From positions 467,800 to 531,799 of the forward strand of contig NZ_SCHN01000005.1 of assembly GCF_004120195.1 (NCBI RefSeq): a stretch of 64,000 bases of DNA, in the 5' to 3' direction. Shown piece by piece: positions 36,636-46,214 of this stretch (its first letter is position 1; each line of letters opens with the position of its first letter). The notes beneath the pieces were generated by a model. That model had not been told where the DNA came from and made no database searches. It was given only the letters and a program-made list of their open reading frames with translations. Source of the stretch: Enterovibrio baiacu (GTDB lineage: Bacteria; Pseudomonadota; Gammaproteobacteria; Enterobacterales; Vibrionaceae). Made by a program: the position numbers and the translations under genes.

Positions 36636-36663
36636 AAAAGGAGCGCAGATGCGCTCCTTTTTT
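36636..36663 (+). terminator. Rho-independent terminator of paralogue A
   Basis: Stem AAAGGAGCGC/GCGCTCCTTT, loop AGAT, followed by T-rich sequence 20 bp after the stop. Confidence 0.9.
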
Positions 36664-37318
36664 ATATTCTCGCATCAGCACATCCCCGTCGGTAGCAGCT
36701 CAGCACTCGACTCACACTAAATTTGAATATTACCAAAAAAATTCAATCTTCAGCTCTTACGACATTCGTCCATCACAGTTAAGAAATGCCATCATCCATA
36801 ACGTCAAATGAAATCAAAAAATCGTAATTACCACTCAATAGATAAGCCACATTTAAAACAGAGTGATGCAATTATCCTCACACCCCCCCGAAATGAGAGA
36901 AAACATACCCAGCCAATGCTAATTAATTTATGTCTAATATATTAATAACTTAAGTAAGTTTTATGGCAAATTTAATAGTAATTATCTTACATTGAGAGAA
37001 ATTTGAGAGGATTTTTAAAACAAAACATGAATCATAAAGACTGCTATCTCACGCTTTTATAATCGACTTACAGACCAGGTTTAATACTAAGTGATGGTAT
37101 TCATATGTAACTGATAATTTCACCGTGACGAACCAAATGTGCGGCTGCTAGAGTTTGTTTCAACATTGAACAGGAAGATGTAAATAAAGTCGCCGCAATG
37201 TCAGTTAGGCTAGATATGACAAACTCTATTTTCAACAGAGAACTGCCACCAAAATATAGATACATAACCAACCGGCGAATGTAGATGGAACTTCAAATTA
37301 GATAGGAATAATATCGCT
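36664..37318. other. AT-rich spacer between the two paralogues
   Basis: About 650 bp without a gene, markedly AT-rich. An 11-bp string CAGTTAGGCTA occurs both just after paralogue A (36626) and at 37201 upstream of paralogue B, possibly a trace of the duplication. The rest shows nothing I recognise. Confidence 0.5.
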
Positions 37319-39061
37319 ATGAAAAAGAATAGAATTGCTCAACTCATGCTGGCATCTAGCATCATGGTCTCTACCAACGTTTTTGCGGCTTGTTATGGAA
37401 ACGTTTACAGCATGAATGCTGGACGTGGTCACGTGGGTGCGCTTATTGATCTAAAAGAAAGCGCTTCCTTGGATAACAACTACTTTCAAAACGCGTCTGA
37501 GCGAGCTGTCATCAACTCTAAAGCCCTCTTTAGTTCTTCTGCGATGGCTTATGATGAAAATACTAACCGCATCTATTATTCAAATGTGCCAACCCCTACG
37601 GCATACCACATCAATGACACTGAAACGTTTTTTAGTGACGACGAATTAGCATCATTAGATTTTCACGCAAAGTCTTCAGAGCGCTTCAAACTGGCATACT
37701 ATGATGTTGCGACTGGCGAACATGTAGAGGTAGCGAACACCAAATACCAAATTATGCGCATGGCATTCTCACCAGAGACGGGTGAGCTTTACGCATCAGA
37801 TGCAAATCGCCTTTTCACTGTAAACCCAACGTCTGGCGAAACGACTCAAATTGCTCTTTTCCCTACTGGTCCACGTAACGGTGGCTTTACCAACTGGGGC
37901 GATTTTGAGTTTTATAAAGGCGAATTGTTGTTTGTTACCAATGGACGCTCTTACTCGGTCGATTTAACAACCGCTGACCTAACATTGAAAGCGTTTCACT
38001 TTGTCGATTTCGTCTCTTCTGTCACGACAGATCAGAACGGCCAGCTCATCATGGCCGCAAAGAATCAGAACGTGTCTGGCAACGTGAACAACAACCGTCT
38101 GTGGCGTTTTAACCCTTCAACGGGTGAGAAGGTACAGGTAGGTTTGTTCCCTACTCGCATTAGTGCAATGGCGACCGTCACCTCAGAAGAACATACGTGT
38201 TATGACGCGACGGTATTCGAAAGCCAAAAAGTCACCGTTGAGTCTCTCACTAACGATGGCGCAAAAAAATCAGAAGGAACAACTGGCGAGTTCTCGGTTT
38301 CATTAGAAGAAGCAACAACAGATGAAACGACAATCAGGGCTGCATTGGTTGATGGAACAGCAACAGGCGGCCAAGATTACAATCGTCAAGTAACGGTGTC
38401 ATTCCTTGACAGTTCAGGTAACCAGCTTACTTCTAGAAGCCAAACCTTGAGCAACGAAGGTGACGAAATATCTCTTCCTACTGGCACAAAAGATGTGACG
38501 TTCACCGTTTCCTATCTCAGTGACAGTAACGTGGAAAGTGATGAAACTGTCACGTTCCAAGTCTGGGGACAACAGGATAGAAGCGACATACAAGAATCGA
38601 CAGTGACGATTGCAGAACCCGATCAGACATTGGCTGTTAGCAGTATCACTGTTGACGGACTGGCCCCTGAAGGTGGTTTTTTCTGGGGGACGACGGTGAC
38701 ACTGAATAAAGTCGTTACCGAAGATACACCTAGACTTCGTTTTCTCTTAGGAAGTGGTTCGACCTCAACAGCGGAAGAAGACAGAGATTTTGCAAATAAC
38801 TTTGCTATCTTTAGGTTCTTTACCGCAAATGACCAACTCATTTCCGAGAGCACAAATCTCCTCCTAGATAGTGACAATGGCCACAAAGGAAATCCTTCCG
38901 TCATGAACATTCCAGCGGGAACACAATACATTAAGGTGGGCATCCTCATCGCTGGCGATTCAATCAAAGAAGCTGATGAGACGTTTAATGCTATCGTTGC
39001 TCTGCAACACGGATTTACGGATTTGAAAGTCGCCGTTGTCACCATAAAAGACGACGACTAA
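37319..39061 (+). CDS. Secreted protein with two Calx-beta domains, paralogue B
   Basis: 580 residues with a signal peptide (MKKNRIAQLMLASSIMVSTNVFA). The N-terminal ~300 residues closely match paralogue A (NVYSMNAGRGHVG, NGGFTNWGDFEF, KNQNVSGNVNNN, ISAMATVTSEEHTCY). A first Calx-beta domain (~315-430) and a second, degenerate one (~440-578, ending VVTIKDDD) follow, where A instead has a unique tail. The shared head and differing tails suggest domain shuffling after duplication. Exported; function unknown. Its own terminator follows. Confidence 0.78.
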   Translation: MKKNRIAQLMLASSIMVSTNVFAACYGNVYSMNAGRGHVGALIDLKESASLDNNYFQNASERAVINSKALFSSSAMAYDENTNRIYYSNVPTPTAYHINDTETFFSDDELASLDFHAKSSERFKLAYYDVATGEHVEVANTKYQIMRMAFSPETGELYASDANRLFTVNPTSGETTQIALFPTGPRNGGFTNWGDFEFYKGELLFVTNGRSYSVDLTTADLTLKAFHFVDFVSSVTTDQNGQLIMAAKNQNVSGNVNNNRLWRFNPSTGEKVQVGLFPTRISAMATVTSEEHTCYDATVFESQKVTVESLTNDGAKKSEGTTGEFSVSLEEATTDETTIRAALVDGTATGGQDYNRQVTVSFLDSSGNQLTSRSQTLSNEGDEISLPTGTKDVTFTVSYLSDSNVESDETVTFQVWGQQDRSDIQESTVTIAEPDQTLAVSSITVDGLAPEGGFFWGTTVTLNKVVTEDTPRLRFLLGSGSTSTAEEDRDFANNFAIFRFFTANDQLISESTNLLLDSDNGHKGNPSVMNIPAGTQYIKVGILIAGDSIKEADETFNAIVALQHGFTDLKVAVVTIKDDD

Positions 39062-39088
39062 AGCCATATTCCACGCAGAAAACTAACT

Positions 39089-39120
39089 AAAAAGGGGAGC
39101 GACATGTCGCTCCCCTTTTT
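39089..39120. terminator. Bidirectional terminator, paralogue B / yaiI
   Basis: Near-continuous 15-bp stem AAAAAGGGGAGCGAC and complement with A and T tracts on both sides, between convergent genes. Confidence 0.9.
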
Positions 39121-39137
39121 TATTTTATCTTTGTGTA

Positions 39138-39590
39138 TCAACGTTTGCTGCGCTGCAAAAACTTATCGAGTTCGTTAGCAAATCGCTGGCGATCTTGCTG
39201 ATTGAGTGCTGCAGGGCCACCCATCTGCACACCACTCGAACGCATGGTATCCATAAAATCACGCATGTTCAGGCGTTGGCGAATATTTTCCAACGTGTAC
39301 AGTTCTCCACGCGGGTTTAACGCCAACGCTTTTTTCTCGATGACTTCAGCGGCCAGAGGAATGTCAGCCGTGATCACGAGATCTCCTGGCTCAACGCGTT
39401 TAACGATTTCATCGTCAGCCACATCAAACCCTTTCTCTACCTGAAGGCTAGAAATGAATCGAGAAGGCGGTGTTCGCAACCCTTGGTTAGCCACAAGCAC
39501 AACCTGCGTTTGGGTTCTGTCTGCCGCGCGGAAAAGCACTTCTTTAATTACAGCGGGACACGCATCCGCATCGACCCAAATTTTTGCCAT
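39138..39590 (-). CDS. yaiI: YaiI/UPF0178 (DUF188) protein
   Basis: 150 residues from ATG 39590, preceded by AGGAAGAG; the 5-residue upstream extension has no support. Family signatures are [22 protein letters not shown] at the N-terminus, [35 protein letters not shown], and a C-terminal [22 protein letters not shown]. The acidic residues suggest a PIN-like nuclease fold, but no activity is established for the family. It is transcribed alone. Confidence 0.88.
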   Translation of the reverse strand: MAKIWVDADACPAVIKEVLFRAADRTQTQVVLVANQGLRTPPSRFISSLQVEKGFDVADDEIVKRVEPGDLVITADIPLAAEVIEKKALALNPRGELYTLENIRQRLNMRDFMDTMRSSGVQMGGPAALNQQDRQRFANELDKFLQRSKR

Positions 39591-39656
39591 GTTTCTCTTC
39601 CTCAAACGTCAATTGCAGCGAACATTAACAGCCTAAATCTGGCGAAGCAATGCCTC

Positions 39657-39998
39657 TCACTCAGCATTGGGTTTGCCTGCCTTTTGAACCGCATAAAATG
39701 CCGCGATATCCGCTAAATCTTGCTCGTTTAAAGCGGAGAGCTGTTGCTGCATCATTTTACCCAAGACCCCGCCACGCTCGCCTTGTTGATAGCTCAGCAT
39801 GGCGTTATACAGATATTGCGCATTTTGACCATTCAAGTGCGGATAACCACCGCGCTGACTATACCCCGTTGCACCATGACAAAATTGGCAAGAATACGCC
39901 TTCTTTTGCCCCAAATCTGACTTTCCCACAGGCATGGCTGCCAGTAGCGGTGAAGAGATAAAAAACATCGTTAAAGCAATAGAATAGCGAAATAGCAT
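39657..39998 (-). CDS. Periplasmic c-type cytochrome (c553/c4-like, single heme)
   Basis: 113 residues with a signal peptide (RYSIALTMFFISSPLLAA). One heme-binding motif CQFCH is followed by GATGYSQRGGYPHLNGQNAQYLYNAM and a distal-Met candidate in the MMQQQLSALNEQDLADIAAFYA helix. A soluble electron carrier for a terminal oxidase or reductase is likely. The neighbours do not identify the partner. Confidence 0.85.
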   Translation of the reverse strand: MLFRYSIALTMFFISSPLLAAMPVGKSDLGQKKAYSCQFCHGATGYSQRGGYPHLNGQNAQYLYNAMLSYQQGERGGVLGKMMQQQLSALNEQDLADIAAFYAVQKAGKPNAE

Positions 39999-40376
39999 GC
40001 GAGTTCTCCTTTTGTGACGGCATCATAGCGGTACGCATCAAAAATGCACGCAATCAGTGAACGCGTTCAAACAGATGTATGAAAAACCATCACTTACTCT
40101 ACAACTTTCGATACACTTTCGCGGTTTTCAACGGCCTATACTCAGCTCGATATTGGAATAGGTATCGCTTAATTCCTCCAATATCACAGCGTTTATCTCT
40201 TTGCGCATTTTGGTGCATATTCGAATGGCCTATTTAATTCTGGCTAGGCGACAAAGGCGATAGTTGACATGTTTTCTTCATCGGCTTGTCACCCGTACTT
40301 AACAATCAAGAACCAAAATCCGCAGCCATAACGATAAGAAACTCCCCCTAAAATACAGAAAGTAAAGGAAGACAAC
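39999..40376. other. Divergent intergenic region, cytochrome / phoX-like gene
   Basis: 378 bp holding the promoters of both genes. I looked for a Pho box and found only a weak single half (TTGTCAC near 40287), not a convincing site. Confidence 0.5.
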
Positions 40377-42272
40377 GTGAGCGAATATAATCAACATGAC
40401 GATCAACGTCCTCTAGACCACGAACCTGAATTTAACCGCTTTATTGATGCCGCAATGAACCGCCGTAATTTCCTTCGCGCTGCTGGTGCGACAGGTACGG
40501 TGGCTTTCTTTGCCGCAACCCCTGTGGCTCAAGCCATTGCAGAAACCATGAAGAAAAGTGAACTAATGGGGTTCACTGCCATTCCCACGTCAACTGCAGA
40601 CACCGTCGTTGTTCCTGAAGGCTACGTTGCAGAACCATTGATCTCTTGGGGTGATGCCCTGTTTGCAGACTCTCCGGCGTTTAGCCAAAGCAACGATTCT
40701 AAAGCGCAGGAAAAGCAGTACGGTGACAATACTGACGGCATGACGTTCTTCCCAATCTCAGACACCCGCGCCGTCTTGGTGGCAAACAACGAATACACCA
40801 ACAACGAATACCTTTATACGCATCAAGGTAAAAACATTTCTGCTGATGATGTGCGTAAATCTCAGGCAGCTCATGCCGTTTCCATCGTTGAATTGGTTAA
40901 AAAGGACGGCCAATGGCAAGTGAACACTGAAGGTCGCCTGAATCGCAAACTCACCGCTTACACTCCCATGGAAATGACAGGCCCGGCTGCGGGTCATGAC
41001 TTGTTAAAAACCAAAGATGATCCAACCGGAACGAAAATACTGGGGACATACAACAACTGTGCAAACGGCCAAACCCCATGGGGAACCTATCTCGCCTGTG
41101 AAGAAAACTTCAATGGTTACTTTGCAGCGTCTAAAGAGGTTGAGTTGACGGATGAATACAAACGTTACGGTGTAAAAGAAAAAGACTGGGGTTATGACTG
41201 GTGGAAACACGACGATCGTTTCGACATCGCGAAAACACCTAACGAGCCGAACCGTTTCGGTTGGGTGGTAGAAATCGACCCAATGAACCCAAATTCAACG
41301 CCGAAGAAACGCTCTGCATTGGGTCGCTTCAAGCATGAAAATGCAGCGATGGCGATCAATGATGACGGCCATGTTGTTGTCTATCTGGGCGATGATGAAC
41401 GCGGTGAGCACCTGTACAAATTTGTTTCTAAGAACAAATATAAGCCCGGCAGCCATGCCTCTAACCTCGATCTTTTGGAGGAAGGCACGCTTTACGTTGC
41501 AAAATTGGACGGAAAAGAAGGCGAACTCAAAGGCAACGGCCAATGGCTAGAGCTGACTTTCGGCAAAAATGGCCTCACGCCGGAAAATGGTTTCAATAGC
41601 CAAGCGGAAGTCATGATTTTCGCACGAAAAGCCGCCACGCACGTTGGTGCGACCACCATGGATCGCCCAGAGTGGGTGGCTGTCCACCCAGATAACAAAC
41701 ACGTGTTCTGTACCCTCACCAACAACAAGTACCGTGGCGTGAGGGACACGCAACCCGTGAACGTTGCCAACCCACGAGTCGAAAACCCTTATGGACACAT
41801 CATTCGGTGGGAACCAAAAGGTGGCGATCACACAGCGACGGATTTCGATTGGGATCTGTTCGTGATGGCAGGTAACCCAGAAATACATGAAGGCTTGATG
41901 GCCGGAACGGACAACATCAACAAAGACAACATGTTCAACAGCCCCGATGGCTTAGGGTTTGATGCGGCGGGTCGCATGTGGATCATGACGGATGGCAAGT
42001 ACTCAAACGAAGGCAACTTCGCGGGCATGGGTAACAACCAAATGTTGTGTGCGGATTCAAAGACTGGCGAAATTCGTCGTTTCTTAACAGGCCCTATCGC
42101 GTGTGAAGTGACCGGACTGACGTTCTCGCCCGATTACAAAACCATGTTTGTCGGTATTCAACACCCCGGTGAAAATCTTGCCCCCTCTCATTTCCCAGAA
42201 GGTGGAGATGCGATTCCCCGTTCAACCGTTATGCGCATTACGCGCAAGGATGGCGGCGTCATTGGTGCATAG
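40377..42272 (+). CDS. phoX: PhoX-like (DUF839) Tat-exported phosphatase
   Basis: 631 residues starting at GTG 40377 behind AAAGGAAG. The Tat signal is NRRNFLRA followed by a hydrophobic stretch ending ATPVAQA. The DUF839 core includes NGQTPWGTYLACEENFNGYF, GRFKHENAAMAINDDGHVVVYLGDDERGEHLYKFVS, ATTMDRPEWVAVHP and SPDGLGFDAAGRMWIMTDG. PhoX enzymes are calcium/iron phosphatases that release phosphate from organic esters in the periplasm or outside. Many DUF839 proteins have not been tested, so activity is inferred. It stands alone with its own terminator. Confidence 0.83.
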   Translation: MSEYNQHDDQRPLDHEPEFNRFIDAAMNRRNFLRAAGATGTVAFFAATPVAQAIAETMKKSELMGFTAIPTSTADTVVVPEGYVAEPLISWGDALFADSPAFSQSNDSKAQEKQYGDNTDGMTFFPISDTRAVLVANNEYTNNEYLYTHQGKNISADDVRKSQAAHAVSIVELVKKDGQWQVNTEGRLNRKLTAYTPMEMTGPAAGHDLLKTKDDPTGTKILGTYNNCANGQTPWGTYLACEENFNGYFAASKEVELTDEYKRYGVKEKDWGYDWWKHDDRFDIAKTPNEPNRFGWVVEIDPMNPNSTPKKRSALGRFKHENAAMAINDDGHVVVYLGDDERGEHLYKFVSKNKYKPGSHASNLDLLEEGTLYVAKLDGKEGELKGNGQWLELTFGKNGLTPENGFNSQAEVMIFARKAATHVGATTMDRPEWVAVHPDNKHVFCTLTNNKYRGVRDTQPVNVANPRVENPYGHIIRWEPKGGDHTATDFDWDLFVMAGNPEIHEGLMAGTDNINKDNMFNSPDGLGFDAAGRMWIMTDGKYSNEGNFAGMGNNQMLCADSKTGEIRRFLTGPIACEVTGLTFSPDYKTMFVGIQHPGENLAPSHFPEGGDAIPRSTVMRITRKDGGVIGA

Positions 42273-42318
42273 TCCACGAATACAGTGTATTCGGTGACAT
42301 GAATAAACACGACGCAAC

Positions 42319-42349
42319 AAAAAGCCCCATTGAATGCAATGGGGCTTTT
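42319..42349 (+). terminator. Rho-independent terminator of the phoX-like gene
   Basis: A 13-bp stem AAAAGCCCCATTG/CAATGGGGCTTTT with loop AATG. It is also near the end of the convergent ygiD gene. Confidence 0.9.
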
Positions 42350-42387
42350 CTATTAACCCTGATCGTAATTGTCGTGACAACCTATTG

Positions 42388-43188
42388 TTATTGCTGGTTA
42401 ATCAGCACTGATCGCATACTCATACTGCCATGAGAAATCCCCATCACAGGAAAGCTCAGTATATCTTCATCACGCTTTACACCAAGGGTATACAACAACG
42501 GCCAATAATGGTCCGGCGTAGGAATCGCCAAATCCATTTCTTGTCCTAGTGAATCGTAGTCAAGCAGAGGCTCGACGTCGTTTTGCACCAGGTGATGCGC
42601 TATTTTTGCGTCCGCATGCAACGCCCACGGGTAAGCATACTCTTCGCGATGATCGATCAAGGTGAGGTTATGGACAATGTTGCCACTGGCGAGAATGAGG
42701 ATATTTTCATCGCGCAGAAAATCGAGTGCTTTGCCACGCTCAAAATGCTCTCGCGCCGACAAGTTCATGTCCAAGCTCATTTGTACAACAGGGATATTTG
42801 CATCTGGATACATGTGACGTAGTACCGTCCATGCGCCGTGATCGAGCCCCCATCCCTCATCTAGCTCAATGTCAAACGACACACGCCCTGCAATGTCTCT
42901 TGCTAACGACGGCGCGCCAGGTGCTTTGTATTCAATGACGTTGAGCCTAGGATCGATGGGCCCAAAATCGTGGATCGTTTTTGGATATTCGGCTGTTGTA
43001 ATGCGCGTGCCGCGTGTCATCCAGTGTGCAGAAATGCATAAGATCGCTTTGGGTATTGCCATGTCTCTTGCGATTTGTTTCCAAGCATTCGTGTAACGGT
43101 TTTCAGATAAAGTATAAATCGGCGTCCCGTGGCCGATAAACAGCGCAGGCATTCTTTGGCCCATACTCGCCTGCGTAGGTAGTGACAT
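42388..43188 (-). CDS. ygiD: YgiD/DODA-type extradiol dioxygenase
   Basis: 266 residues. Family motifs: MPALFIGHGTPIY (metal His), ILCISAHWMTRGTRITT (second metal His), WGLDHGAWTVLRHMYPDANIPVVQMSLD (catalytic His) and LILASGNIVHNL. These LigB-fold enzymes use Fe or Zn to open catechol rings such as DOPA; in Escherichia coli YgiD acts on 4,5-DOPA. The true substrate is unknown. It starts at ATG 43188 and is transcribed alone. Confidence 0.85.
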   Translation of the reverse strand: MSLPTQASMGQRMPALFIGHGTPIYTLSENRYTNAWKQIARDMAIPKAILCISAHWMTRGTRITTAEYPKTIHDFGPIDPRLNVIEYKAPGAPSLARDIAGRVSFDIELDEGWGLDHGAWTVLRHMYPDANIPVVQMSLDMNLSAREHFERGKALDFLRDENILILASGNIVHNLTLIDHREEYAYPWALHADAKIAHHLVQNDVEPLLDYDSLGQEMDLAIPTPDHYWPLLYTLGVKRDEDILSFPVMGISHGSMSMRSVLINQQ

Positions 43189-43421
43189 TTAGTTTCCCCC
43201 TTTTCTATCAGATATCCATTGGCTACATTTTTGTTGTTCTTTGTAGCACTATTCATTGCCTCCATTTGATGCATTATGAACAAGGCATTTAAGGTATAAA
43301 ATCCCAGTAAACAAGATACAGGTGCACTCCAACTCGAAAAACAGCGATAACCAGAATTAACCTTTCATCAAAACTGAACAATCCCTATATTTTTATTTAT
43401 CTTCAATTGGATAGTTAACAT

Positions 43422-43860
43422 TTACGCTTGAGAAGATAGTAATAATTCACTTGGCACCAGTGCCAGGCGTGTTGAGACTGTGCGCAACCCGATCAAGTGT
43501 AAAATCGCACTAACGGTTGGGCTAAGATCTGGCACGATGGTGACCTTGTATTTTTAAGCGGTTTTAGAAATTTCGGTGTGAGTGACACAACTCTGCATCA
43601 TTCCCCCGGCTACCCACACATTTTCAATACCTTTCTCTGACAACACGCTTTCTAACGTTGTATTTGGCGATTTGTCACCTCACATCACATTAAAGGTTTG
43701 CGCCGAGTCTCGGGAGTTGTTGTCAACAACGACAGGGTTTCACCTCATCGCTAGCCATGGTCTTGATGCGTTTGATAACAGCGACATCATTTCAAAAAAT
43801 CATTTGCCATATCACCGTCGGCATAGAGAAAGTTATTTGAGCAGTCACTTTCAAACACCC
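43422..43860 (-). pseudogene. Decayed isochorismatase-like cysteine hydrolase
   Basis: On the minus strand the 318-bp frame 43739-43422 reads through two stop codons and contains TTLESVLSEKGIENVWVAGGMMQSCVTHTE, then KYKVTIVPDLS. This is the typical isochorismatase/nicotinamidase-like block with the nucleophile Cys in MMQSCV and the following strand. Further upstream (43740-43860) scraps such as LYADGDMANDF lie in other frames, implying frameshifts. No intact start or N-terminal Asp/Lys pair can be assembled. A relic gene is the best reading. Confidence 0.55.
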
Positions 43861-44365
43861 AATAGCAAAAAAACACAAAATCAAAACGAACTAAATGAGC
43901 GTTAGGTACATTAACAAAGGCTAAATTAATCAGCACATTAACACTGAGGTCTTTATTATTTTCGTTACAAACTCATTCTTTTAAGTGTAAATTTTTCAAA
44001 CAAAACACAATAAAAACTCAGTCTTCATTCATTCTATTTTCTGCTATTTGTGCAATTAGCATCTTTTCATTGAAAGCATTTTCACGTTTAGCCAAACTTT
44101 ATGTGACCAAGATGTAAACAAAAAAGTACCAATTTCACGTCTGAGGTATTATTCGGCATTTGCAGTCACGAAAACGCTTTCAAGGGCTCACTCCACTGAG
44201 CGACACATTTGAGAGAGGGCGCTAATCTTGGCCCCCGAGCATGACTGACATTTACCTCTAACAAAAACGCGTGAATGCACAAACGCAACGCGGCGAATAA
44301 ATGGTATGGCGCAACAACAAACGTCAGACGATTTGTATGAGCATATGTAAACATTCTCTTTTAGC
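43861..44365. other. AT-rich stretch, no gene seen
   Basis: About 500 bp, very AT-rich in the first half. Short frames here show no family features. Confidence 0.5.
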
Positions 44366-44411
44366 TATAATTGCAGCCCAACTCACGATCATCGGTGGTT
44401 GGGATTTTTTT
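44366..44411 (+). terminator. Orphan promoter-like TATAAT plus terminator hairpin
   Basis: TATAAT (44366-44371) is followed almost at once by a stem CCCAAC/GTTGGG (44377-44403, 15-nt loop with some internal pairing) and an eight-T run. No plus-strand gene precedes it. Either it ends an unseen small transcript from upstream or it marks a very short regulatory RNA. Confidence 0.4.
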
Positions 44412-44456
44412 TGCCCTTTTCTTAGCAACAAAAGCATGAATGTCCGCGTTTAGCGA

Positions 44457-44915
44457 TCAACTGTCGTGTTTTGTGAGGGGAAAGAAGAAGTGAAAAACCC
44501 ACGCAGGGCCAATAAGTAAAAACTGAACATCTTTGAAGAAAGACGGCTTTTTACCTTCAATGTGGTGACCAACGAATTGCAGAATCCAAAGCACAACAAA
44601 CAGCACAAGTGACAGCGCCAGAATATTCACGTTGGCATGTTCAAGCTGCACGAGCAACAGGGTGCAAAACATCGAGAAGGCTGTCATCACAACAAACGCT
44701 TTGAGTGACATCATGGCATAGAAACACAGCACAAACGCCAACACGAGGAAATACGGCGCAATGCTCACGCCCGCAATGGACAACGATGGAACAAGCCATA
44801 GCAAGCCCGCAACTGAAAAGAAAATCCCTGGGACGGCGACCTTATGAATTTTTTGGTTAGTGGGGTTCTGGTGGCTCTCGCCATATTCCTCAAACCATTG
44901 GTCTAACGACTTCAT
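44457..44915 (-). CDS. Mpo1-like/DUF962 membrane protein
   Basis: 152 residues with about four membrane helices. Conserved His-bearing ends are ESHQNPTNQKIHKVAVP and WILQFVGHHIEGKKPSFFKDVQFLLIGPAWVFHF. The yeast relative Mpo1 (YGL010w) is an iron-dependent dioxygenase that shortens 2-hydroxy fatty acids. The bacterial role is inferred by analogy. AAGGAG precedes the ATG. It follows the LysE gene on the same strand with a 44-bp gap. Confidence 0.82.
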   Translation of the reverse strand: MKSLDQWFEEYGESHQNPTNQKIHKVAVPGIFFSVAGLLWLVPSLSIAGVSIAPYFLVLAFVLCFYAMMSLKAFVVMTAFSMFCTLLLVQLEHANVNILALSLVLFVVLWILQFVGHHIEGKKPSFFKDVQFLLIGPAWVFHFFFPLTKHDS

Positions 44916-44959
44916 TTGCCACGCTCCTTGTCATCGATCTTGTCTTCATACTGCCCGAT

Positions 44960-45577
44960 TCAAGCCATGATTTGAAATACAATATCTCGAACGACCGGTA
45001 TGACTGACAACACTAATAGCAGTGACATGCAGTAGTTAAACACCTTTCTTCTCGCCGATGATGTAAGCACTTTTTTCAACATTGAGCCGAATAACAGCCA
45101 TACGCCAACACTGGGAAATGACACAAAAAAGAAGGTTGTCGCGATGATGGCATTTTGTGTATAGAACCCCTCTCCGACGGAGGTAAAAGCGGCAATGGTT
45201 CCCGTGGCAACAACCCATGCTTTCGCATTGACCCACTGAAATAACGCCCCCTTTAGAAAAGTGAGTGGCCTTGCCTGCTCGTCCGTTGAATCGGACATTT
45301 CTCCGGCGCGCGCAATCAAGTAAGCCAAATACAGAAGATACGCTGTACCTATGCATTTGATGATCAAATGAAGCTCAGGAAAACGCTGAAAAAGCTGGCC
45401 GAATCCCAGCCCCACCAGCAAAAGCATGATGGTGAAACCAACACAAATCCCCAAAAGCAAAGGAACACTCTTACGAACGCCAAAATTAACCCCAGAAGAC
45501 ATCAATAAGAAGTTATTTGGCCCAGGGGTAGCGGAAGCGGAAATGGCAAAAAGCGTAACAGCGAAAAGATACTCCAC
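44960..45577 (-). CDS. LysE/RhtB-family exporter, GTG start
   Basis: 205 residues from GTG 45577, which has AAAGGAG 8 nt upstream; the longer frame to 45610 lacks one. It has about six membrane helices and the family block FAISASATPGPNNFLLMSSGVNFG at the N-terminus. It probably exports an amino acid or derivative. It lies between GNAT and Mpo1-like genes on one strand, with 41 bp to the GNAT gene. Confidence 0.85.
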   Translation of the reverse strand: MEYLFAVTLFAISASATPGPNNFLLMSSGVNFGVRKSVPLLLGICVGFTIMLLLVGLGFGQLFQRFPELHLIIKCIGTAYLLYLAYLIARAGEMSDSTDEQARPLTFLKGALFQWVNAKAWVVATGTIAAFTSVGEGFYTQNAIIATTFFFVSFPSVGVWLLFGSMLKKVLTSSARRKVFNYCMSLLLVLSVIPVVRDIVFQIMA

Positions 45578-45618
45578 AGTGCAAGCTCCTTTATCAGACT
45601 GCGCGAACAACGCAGCCG

Positions 45619-46173
45619 TTATTGCGTTTCAGACGAATTTCGTTCGGCGCGATAAAGGCCATAAACAGCATGATCGACAATGCGATCATCCAGCTTTTCT
45701 GCCTGCCGGATGACGCCTTCCAATGTGAAGCCTAATCTTTCACATACCGCGCGACTGGCTTTGTTGTCCGTCGCTGCAGATATTTCCACTTTTTCCATAC
45801 CAAGCGTTTCAAAAGCAATGCGAACAAGTGCCATCACGCAGCGAGAAACAATGCCTTTTCCTTGCTGGTTTTGGCAAATCCAATAGCCGATTTCCACTTT
45901 CTTTAGATCATGAGAAATCATATTGAAACTGATGTTTCCCACAACCTCCCCTTGGTAGAGCATCGCGCAGGTTAACGATTTCCCATCAGCGTAATCATGA
46001 AGCGAGCGTCGGACAAACCCTTCAAAAAAGACAACACCATCGGCATGCGGTGGCCATGCTAACCATTTTGCCAAATACTCCCTGTCGCGACTGACAATGT
46101 CGAAATAGTCATGAGCAAAGGAAGGTTGAACAAGCGCGAGTGAAATGTCTTCATCGACAACAGTGGTAAACAT
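45619..46173 (-). CDS. GNAT acetyltransferase, RimJ/RimL-type
   Basis: 184 residues. GNAT motifs: VGNISFNMISHDLKKVEIGYWICQNQQGKGIVSRCVMALVRIAF (motif A with the acetyl-CoA loop QQGKG) and KVEISAATDNKASRAVCERLGFTLEGVIRQAEKLDDRIVDHAVYGL (RimJ/L-type end). It may acetylate a ribosomal protein N-terminus or a small molecule. It begins at ATG 46173 behind AAAGGA. Confidence 0.87.
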   Translation of the reverse strand: MFTTVVDEDISLALVQPSFAHDYFDIVSRDREYLAKWLAWPPHADGVVFFEGFVRRSLHDYADGKSLTCAMLYQGEVVGNISFNMISHDLKKVEIGYWICQNQQGKGIVSRCVMALVRIAFETLGMEKVEISAATDNKASRAVCERLGFTLEGVIRQAEKLDDRIVDHAVYGLYRAERNSSETQ

Positions 46174-46214
46174 AACGTTAATCCTTTACGCCTTTAAAGC
46201 CGCGTCCATCACAC

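Noticed and set aside
40280..40310. Pho box before the phoX-like gene
   Set aside because: Only one weak half-like TTGTCAC is visible, without the second CTGTCA at the right spacing.
43582..43905. 107-residue plus-strand frame
   Set aside because: No family features or ribosome site, and it overlaps the minus-strand hydrolase relic, which explains the region better.
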